From Candidatus Nitrosopumilus sp. (GTDB lineage: Archaea; Thermoproteota; Nitrososphaeria; Nitrososphaerales; Nitrosopumilaceae): 18,041 nt of DNA. The notes under the pieces are model-generated. The model did not search any database. It saw only the letters and a list, made by a program, of their open reading frames with translations, and had not been told where the DNA came from. Location of the stretch: contig DRGT01000083.1 of the NCBI GenBank assembly GCA_011055585.1, positions 1 through 18,041 of the forward strand, given 5' to 3'. Each line of letters opens with the position of its first letter. Positions within the stretch are counted from its first letter, which is position 1. Below are positions 13,531-18,041 of this stretch, piece by piece. The translations under genes were made by a program, and so were the position numbers.

Positions 13531-13541
13531 GATATATCAAT
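13531..13541 (-). promoter_or_regulatory. TATA-like box for the Lrp-like gene
   Basis: The minus strand reads ATTGATATATC about 20-26 nt before the two adjacent ATG codons at 13514/13511. It would separate this gene's transcript from the upstream candidate RNA. Confidence 0.42.
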
Positions 13542-13590
13542 AAAGCGATTATTTTCAACTTATTTTTTATTCATTATCCATTAATTTAAA

Positions 13591-13750
13591 AAAAATTGTT
13601 CCCCGGTTCTGACTCGCACAGGATCATTGGTGATAGCCATTCTCCTCCCTGAGATCTTTAACCGGGGCTGCCCAATATGTAGCACATCTGGGTGAATTAG
13701 AAATCATTGGCATCATTACGATCTACATCATTCTAATCCGTCTATGTGCC
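13591..13750 (-). ncRNA. Candidate structured non-coding RNA between pheT and the Lrp-like gene
   Basis: This intergenic stretch has clearly more G+C than its surroundings, no long ORF and several perfect inverted pairs (plus-strand positions). CCCCGGTT at 13601-13608 pairs with AACCGGGG at 13660-13667, GCACAT at 13682-13687 with ATGTGC at 13744-13749, and ATTAGAA at 13696-13702 with TTCTAAT at 13731-13737. CCCA at 13671-13674 with TGGG at 13689-13692 would enclose GCACAT and form a pseudoknot. The minus strand is preferred. A TATA-like AAGTAAATT (13770-13778) lies about 25 nt before the outer stem. After the terminal 8-bp stem comes AACA and then eight T residues, as in an H/ACA-type 3' end or a terminator. 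Ends are approximate, and the RNA class is not identified. Confidence 0.55.
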
Positions 13751-13776
13751 TGCTCTAAGGGCACTATGAAATTTAC

Positions 13777-15417
13777 TTAGTCAAATATTAATCCAGACAG
13801 TTTAATTTCGAATCCAACGACTGGAACTCGTATCTTAAAGTTCTCTTCTTTAACCTTAGAATCAATCTCACCAATGATTCCATATGGTTTTCCATTAATT
13901 ATGATTTCGGCTGTACTTCCTTCAGCAAAAGTTGGATGAGAAGATGTTTTTGTGTTGCATTCAATATTAAATCCAGTTTTTAATGTTGATTGCATGATTG
14001 ATTTAATTTCAGAGAAATTAGCATCATTATGAGCGTTAACGCAAGCTAAATGGATTTCTTCATTTACAGGATTACCTTTTGAAAAAACTGTTCCAGTTTC
14101 GAACATTTTTTGTGGATAAGGTTCATGAATATTACTTGACAAATTATTTATCAATCCAGCTAGAATGAAATCACGAAGAATTGTATGTTCTTGACTTTTT
14201 GAGTCCATTACGGACATCATGTTAGATGAATCACGGTTTGTAAGATCGTAAAGAATTCTTTTGCTTGTTAAACTTGAATTAAGAGATTCCATGTATCCAA
14301 GGCCCACCATCGTATGACTCAAACTGTTCAAGGTTTCAAATTCATGGTTTTTTTGTCCAAGAGTTTGAGGGGGAGAAAGGTTTGGGGTGAGATTTTCAAT
14401 TCCATAACCCAAAGCAACTTCTTCTACCAAATCCATAGATCCAAAGATATCAAACCGATATCGTGGGACAGTACAAACAATGTTTTTGTTTTTTACAGTA
14501 GCTTCTAATCTGCATTTTTTTAAAGTACTAACAATTTTTGCTGGTGAAAGATCCAAACCTAACATAGAATTTGCTAAATTTTCATTTAGAATGATTTTTC
14601 TGTCCTTGAATTGAGGGGTAGAATTTTTTGCTCCAGAAATGTTTACTGTACAAAGCTCAAATCCAGCACTTTGAAGAATCGTAGCGACAACTGATAACAT
14701 ATCTTCAACATCAATTTTGTCAGTTCCTGTAACTTCAACAAAAATATTTTTCGTTTTTGTTGTAACAGTTGTCATTAACGAATTAATTATTGGTGGAAAA
14801 GAAACTGTATTTCCAGTTGAATCAAGTATAATTGGAACTTTAGGAGAATTTCCTAATATGTGGCCGTAATCTTGCCCAACTTGGGAGTTTTTTAGAATTT
14901 CAGAAATGCTGTTTTCTCTTGTTGAATTAAGAGGAATGAATTTGTGGTTTCTTGTAGTTGTTGTGTATGATAATGGGAATAAAATCCTGTCTAAATCATG
15001 AATTCCAATTGAAGATTTTTTGCGACGTCGGCCTATGCCAAAATGAAGATCCTCTTGCATAACAATAATTTGTCGTAAAACTTTGTCGTCGATTTTTCCA
15101 TTTCTTGCAACAATTCCTGTAACAAATGGTCTTACCTTGCTTACTGATGAGTCAACCTTAATTTGAAAACTGCCTGCTTTTTTGATTTTTAGTTTTTGTA
15201 TTCCTTTTTTAGTTCCTAATAGTCCTTGCAAACCTAATGCAATTCCAAAATCAGTAGAGTAATCAGGACGATTTGGGCTGTATTCTACACGAACGATGTT
15301 GTTTCCTTCAGATTCTATATCTAAACCAAGAAACGGAAGTGTTTCCATAATTTTTTTTCTATTTGTTTTTCCAACTAATTTTTGAAGTCTTGGAAGTTCA
15401 AGTTCAACTACTGGCAT
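13777..15417 (-). CDS. pheT: Phenylalanyl-tRNA synthetase beta subunit
   Basis: The product has 546 residues from the chosen start. It is the archaeal/eukaryal short form of PheRS beta, which pairs with PheS as an alpha2-beta2 enzyme charging tRNA-Phe. Seen: the conserved N-terminus MPVVELELPRLQKLVG, SPNRPDYSTDFGIALG, a central B3/B4-like region, the B5 DNA-binding-like domain (about 265-345) with PRYRFDIFGSMDLVEEVALGYG, and the catalytic-like core with SLTSKRILYDL and the closing VGFEIKLSGL. It lacks the bacterial N-terminal tRNA-binding (EMAP-like) domain and the C-terminal FDX-ACB domain, as usual for archaea. The ATG at 15417 is preferred over one at 15438: it gives the family N-terminus and has AAGGAG about 9 nt upstream. 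It overlaps the pheS end by 10 bp, so translation is coupled. Confidence 0.94.
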   Translation of the reverse strand: MPVVELELPRLQKLVGKTNRKKIMETLPFLGLDIESEGNNIVRVEYSPNRPDYSTDFGIALGLQGLLGTKKGIQKLKIKKAGSFQIKVDSSVSKVRPFVTGIVARNGKIDDKVLRQIIVMQEDLHFGIGRRRKKSSIGIHDLDRILFPLSYTTTTRNHKFIPLNSTRENSISEILKNSQVGQDYGHILGNSPKVPIILDSTGNTVSFPPIINSLMTTVTTKTKNIFVEVTGTDKIDVEDMLSVVATILQSAGFELCTVNISGAKNSTPQFKDRKIILNENLANSMLGLDLSPAKIVSTLKKCRLEATVKNKNIVCTVPRYRFDIFGSMDLVEEVALGYGIENLTPNLSPPQTLGQKNHEFETLNSLSHTMVGLGYMESLNSSLTSKRILYDLTNRDSSNMMSVMDSKSQEHTILRDFILAGLINNLSSNIHEPYPQKMFETGTVFSKGNPVNEEIHLACVNAHNDANFSEIKSIMQSTLKTGFNIECNTKTSSHPTFAEGSTAEIIINGKPYGIIGEIDSKVKEENFKIRVPVVGFEIKLSGLIFD

Positions 15418-16799
15418 TTTGAAACACTCCTTAACCATTTCAAGTTGTTATTGTAAAATTCTCTAAGATCATCTAGTCCATATTTTAGCATTGCAATTCT
15501 TTCAATTCCTCCACCCCAAGCTAGAACAGGTTTTGTTATTCCAAGAGGCTTTGTAACTTCTGGTCTGAAAATTCCCATTCCAAACAATTCAACCCACTTA
15601 TCTAATCTTTCATTGTACACCATGGATTGCAATGATGGTTCAGTGTATGGGAAAAATGTTGGCCAAAATTTTACTTTGGTAAGACCCATTCTTTTATAAA
15701 ACTCTCGCTGAATTCCCATCAAGTCACGTAGAGTTGTATTTTTTCCAACAACGATTCCTTCAATTTGATTAAATTCAGCTAGATGTTTATAACTGACTTT
15801 TTCATTTCTAAAAACCCGTCCTAATGAAAAAACTCTTGCTTCATCAGGTTTGTGATCAGCTAAATGTTTTATTGTGACACAAGTAGTGTGTGTTCTTAAA
15901 ACCATTTTACGTGCTTCATCAATGCTCCAGAGATATCTCCACCCATTCTTGTGAGTTTTTGAAACTTGTTGAATCTGTTTTGGAGTGGCAATTTTTTTAG
16001 AAATTATGCCATCAAGATAGAATGTATCTTGCATCTCTCTTGCAGGATGGTCTTGAGGAGTAAATAGAGCATCAAAATTCCAGAAACTTGGTTGGGTAAG
16101 AGTTCCAGGGATTTCACTGAATCCAAGTGTAACAAAAATTTCTCTGATTTCATTAATTGTATCTTTTAGAGGATGTGTTTTTGCGACAAAAGTTTTTGGA
16201 ACATCGGCTTCAACATCAATAGCTTTTTTGATACTAATATCTTCAGAAATTTCAATTTTTTCAATTAATGAAATTATTTGAGATTTTTCTATCTCTTCAA
16301 TGATAAAATTTGGTCTTTTTTTGAGTGACTCTAGGGTGTTTTTATCTTCTATTTCATCAATTAGGATTTTGTTTGTTCCAATTTTTTTGATAATTTTTTC
16401 TTCTGATGTTTCAGATGGTGCACTTTTTAATGAGACATTTTCTCCGTCAGTTTCAACCCAATTGTTTTTTCTAGCTATGCCCATTGCAGGACTAAAAATG
16501 GATTGTAGTTCTTTTTTTAATTCATTTAATTTCTTAGGTTCTTCTTTTAGAAGATTAAGTAGTTGTCGTTCAGGCAAACCCTTTGCGTTTGCTTCTAATC
16601 CATTTTCACCAAGTCGAAGATAGACTTGTTTTGATTCTTCAATATTTGCCAAGTTTTTTAGCTTAAGCCACTCAATTCCTCGTCTTACTTGATCAGGAGT
16701 TAATCCTGTTGTGGCACCAATTTTTTCTGGGGATAGTTTTGGATTGTCATTTAACAATCTGATAATTTTTTTTTCAATCTCATGAAAAACTTGAGACAT
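15408..16799 (-). CDS. pheS: Phenylalanyl-tRNA synthetase alpha subunit
   Basis: The product is the 463-residue class II catalytic subunit. The N-terminal part (about 1-80) is a winged-helix domain, with IIRLLNDNPKLSPEKIGATTGLTPDQVRRGIEWL and a second helical unit. This is the tRNA- or DNA-binding-like extension typical of archaeal and eukaryal PheRS. The catalytic core starts near 205. Seen: a motif 1-like region with EIREIFVTLGFSEIPG; HPAREMQDTFYL; motif 2, with VFRNEKVSYKHLAEFNQIEG; and motif 3, with WGGGIERIAMLKYG from 428. The ATG at 16799 lies about 27 nt after the shared TTTAAA element, consistent with a leaderless start. It forms an operon with pheT (overlap at the junction) and diverges from trpS. 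Function is highly confident. Confidence 0.96.
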   Translation of the reverse strand: MSQVFHEIEKKIIRLLNDNPKLSPEKIGATTGLTPDQVRRGIEWLKLKNLANIEESKQVYLRLGENGLEANAKGLPERQLLNLLKEEPKKLNELKKELQSIFSPAMGIARKNNWVETDGENVSLKSAPSETSEEKIIKKIGTNKILIDEIEDKNTLESLKKRPNFIIEEIEKSQIISLIEKIEISEDISIKKAIDVEADVPKTFVAKTHPLKDTINEIREIFVTLGFSEIPGTLTQPSFWNFDALFTPQDHPAREMQDTFYLDGIISKKIATPKQIQQVSKTHKNGWRYLWSIDEARKMVLRTHTTCVTIKHLADHKPDEARVFSLGRVFRNEKVSYKHLAEFNQIEGIVVGKNTTLRDLMGIQREFYKRMGLTKVKFWPTFFPYTEPSLQSMVYNERLDKWVELFGMGIFRPEVTKPLGITKPVLAWGGGIERIAMLKYGLDDLREFYNNNLKWLRSVSKCQ

Positions 16800-16819
16800 T
16801 AGCAGTGAGTTCGAAAAAG

Positions 16820-16831
16820 ACTTTTTAAACC
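16820..16831. promoter_or_regulatory. Shared divergent TATA element, pheS / trpS
   Basis: The 52 bp between the two start codons hold one palindromic TTTAAA at 16824-16829. It is centred about 26 nt from the trpS ATG (16852) and about 27 nt from the pheS ATG (16799). A purine-rich CGAAAAAGA lies on its trpS-upstream side, as for a BRE. It is the same layout as at 2148-2198. Confidence 0.55.
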
Positions 16832-16851
16832 TTAACCTAAGTCATTCATGA

Positions 16852-17964
16852 ATGTCGACTGATGATTTTGTCGTAACCCCATGGCATGTGGAGGGTAAAA
16901 TTGATTATGACAAATTAATCAAGAGGTTTGGCACTCAGAAAATTACAAATCAGCTTTTGGAACGAATAAGGAAAATAGCTGGAGATGATCATTTCATGCT
17001 GAGAAGAGGGATCTTCTTTTCCCATAGGGATATGAATCGAATTTTAGATGATTATGAAAAAGGAAAGAAATTCTTCCTATATACTGGTCGTGGGCCTTCT
17101 GGTCATACCCACATTGGTCATTTAGTACCATGGGTTTTTGCAAAATGGCTTCAAGACAAATTTGGAGTAAATATGTATTTTCAGTTAACTGATGATGAGA
17201 AATTCTTTTCAAAACAAAACTTGAAACTTGAAGAAACAAAAAAATTCGCTTATGAGAATGCTCTGGATTTTATTGCACTAGGATTCAAACCAGAAAATAC
17301 AAAAATAATTATCGATACAGAAAATATCAAGGAGCTCTACCCAATAGCTGCTGAGGTTGCAAAAAAAATTAATTTTTCAAACACTAAAGCAGTTTTTGGG
17401 TTTACAAATGATACAAACATTGGAATGATTTTCTATACATCACTTCAATCTGCACCATGTTTTATTGAGGATAAACCAGTACTGATTCCTCTTGGAGTTG
17501 ATCAGGATCCTCATTTTAGACTAACAAGAGATGTTGCACCAAAGATTGGAAAGGAAAAACCCGCCATAATTCACAATATTATGATTCCTAGTTTGCAAGG
17601 ACCTGGTGGAAAAATGTCAGCATCAGAAGAAAATACTACTATTTACACTACAGATACTCCAGATGTCGTGAAAACGAAAATCAACAAGTATGCATTTTCA
17701 GGTGGACAGCCGGATGTTGATCAGCATAGAAAATTAGGTGGCAATCCAGATATTGATGTATCATATCAATATCTTAGAATTTTCTTTGAACCAGATGATA
17801 ATGCATTAAAGAAAATTTATGATGAATACAAGTCAGGCAAATTGTTAACTGGTGAGCTAAAAGCAATCTTAATTGAAAAAATTAATGGTTTTCTAAAAGT
17901 GCACCAGGAAAAGCGTGAAAAGGCTAGAGATCAACTTGACAAATTTCTCTTTGAAAATAAATGA
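16852..17964 (+). CDS. trpS: Tryptophanyl-tRNA synthetase
   Basis: The product is a class Ic aminoacyl-tRNA synthetase of 370 residues, of the archaeal/eukaryal TrpRS type, that charges tRNA-Trp. Seen: an N-terminal extension with FVVTPWHVEGKIDYDKLI; FLYTGRGPSGHTHIGH with HIGH at 87-90; FQLTDDEKFF; a middle block with LIPLGVDQDPHFRLTRDVA; and the KMSKS-type loop KMSAS at 254-258, in GPGGKMSASEENTTIY. AFSGGQ and the GGNPDIDVSYQYLRIF segment are also typical. These features separate it from TyrRS. The start is the ATG at 16852; the ATG at 16848 is out of frame and stops at once. Its cognate tRNA-Trp is about 7.5 kb away. Its stop codon overlaps the ATG of the next gene (ATGA). Function is highly confident. 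Confidence 0.96.
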   Translation: MSTDDFVVTPWHVEGKIDYDKLIKRFGTQKITNQLLERIRKIAGDDHFMLRRGIFFSHRDMNRILDDYEKGKKFFLYTGRGPSGHTHIGHLVPWVFAKWLQDKFGVNMYFQLTDDEKFFSKQNLKLEETKKFAYENALDFIALGFKPENTKIIIDTENIKELYPIAAEVAKKINFSNTKAVFGFTNDTNIGMIFYTSLQSAPCFIEDKPVLIPLGVDQDPHFRLTRDVAPKIGKEKPAIIHNIMIPSLQGPGGKMSASEENTTIYTTDTPDVVKTKINKYAFSGGQPDVDQHRKLGGNPDIDVSYQYLRIFFEPDDNALKKIYDEYKSGKLLTGELKAILIEKINGFLKVHQEKREKARDQLDKFLFENK

Positions 17965-18041
17965 ACAGTAGAATTTCTTGTAGAGACAAATACGAAGCAC
18001 AAAAACTTGTTAGTTTACTGTCCATTAAAGACAGCAAAGAG
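17961..18041 (+). CDS. Partial gene, start only, cut by window edge
   Basis: An ATG at 17961 overlaps the trpS stop (ATGA). The frame stays open for 27 codons to the end of the window, beginning MNSRISCRDKYEAQKLVSLL. The 4-bp overlap suggests translational coupling with trpS in one operon. The visible part is hydrophilic and helical with no recognisable motif, so no function is proposed. Because so little is visible, even its reality rests mainly on the overlap. Confidence 0.5.
   Translation, partial: MNSRISCRDKYEAQKLVSLLSIKDSKE

Noticed and set aside
13601..13667. Box C/D RNA on the plus strand (CTGA at 13609-13612 and 13649-13652, GTGATAG at 13629-13635)
   Set aside because: A box C upstream is missing and the strong closing stem would bury the boxes. 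TATA spacing and the T-run support the minus strand instead.
13515..13776. Riboswitch-like leader of the Lrp-like gene
   Set aside because: The T-run after the terminal stem and a separate TATA-like box near 13535 suggest that the Lrp-like gene has its own start, so the structured element is more likely an independent RNA.
16300..16623. Plus-strand open frame of 107 codons
   Set aside because: It is antisense to the N-terminal half of pheS. Its hydrophobic, Ser-rich composition is what reverse-strand reading of Lys/Glu/Ile-rich coding gives.
1..18041. Mobile element, CRISPR array, phage or defence island
   Set aside because: I found no transposase, integrase, terminal inverted repeats with target duplication, or regularly spaced repeats. 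Genes are housekeeping-like with uniform composition.

Overview
The window looks like chromosomal core sequence from an ammonia-oxidising archaeon of the Nitrososphaerota (Thaumarchaeota), probably Nitrosopumilus-like. The lineage is inferred from several signs. The DNA is strongly AT-rich. PheS carries an archaeal N-terminal winged-helix extension, and TrpRS and ValRS are of the archaeal type. The tRNA has introns and does not encode CCA. PdxS/PdxT are present. TATA-like boxes sit about 25 nt before start codons (leaderless transcripts), and the secreted and small proteins have the style typical of this phylum. There are no insertion sequences, phage genes, CRISPR arrays or other mobile features.

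Layout. 1-2.2 kb: adenylosuccinate lyase (purB) converges, with an 8-bp overlap, on a stand-alone asparagine-synthase-type ATP-pyrophosphatase. 2.2-5.7 kb, plus strand: a pterin-4a-carbinolamine dehydratase, a 6-pyruvoyltetrahydropterin synthase/QueD-like enzyme with an extra N-terminal domain, and valS. 5.7-7.3 kb, minus strand: the pdxS-pdxT operon for pyridoxal phosphate. 7.3-9.1 kb, minus strand: a secreted protein with a Cys/His-rich motif domain, and a membrane-anchored protein of unknown function. 9181-9333: a tRNA-Trp(CCA) gene that I can fold only by removing two introns. 9.35-11.6 kb, minus strand: a mitochondrial-type aconitase. 11.8-13.5 kb: an unrecognised 210-residue protein (plus strand), then on the minus strand a stand-alone Lrp/AsnC ligand-binding domain, a HEIAH zincin-like protein and a small zinc-ribbon protein. 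13.59-13.75 kb: a GC-richer, highly structured intergenic stretch that is probably a non-coding RNA on the minus strand. 13.8-16.8 kb, minus strand: pheS-pheT. 16.85-18.0 kb, plus strand: trpS, overlapping by 4 bp the start of a further gene cut by the window edge.

Taken together, most genes serve translation (valS, pheS, pheT, trpS, tRNA-Trp) or central and cofactor metabolism (purines, pyridoxal phosphate, pterins, aconitase). The best leads are the two-intron tRNA-Trp, the structured RNA between pheT and the Lrp-like gene, the pterin synthase with a nuclease-like N-terminal domain, and the secreted CHxPPGN protein. Two divergent intergenic regions of almost equal length, each with one palindromic TATA-like hexamer near its midpoint, are also notable. 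I did not find a defence, mobile or biosynthetic system. No stretch longer than 300 bases is gene-free: the two longest non-protein gaps hold the tRNA (9092-9350) and the candidate RNA (13515-13776).
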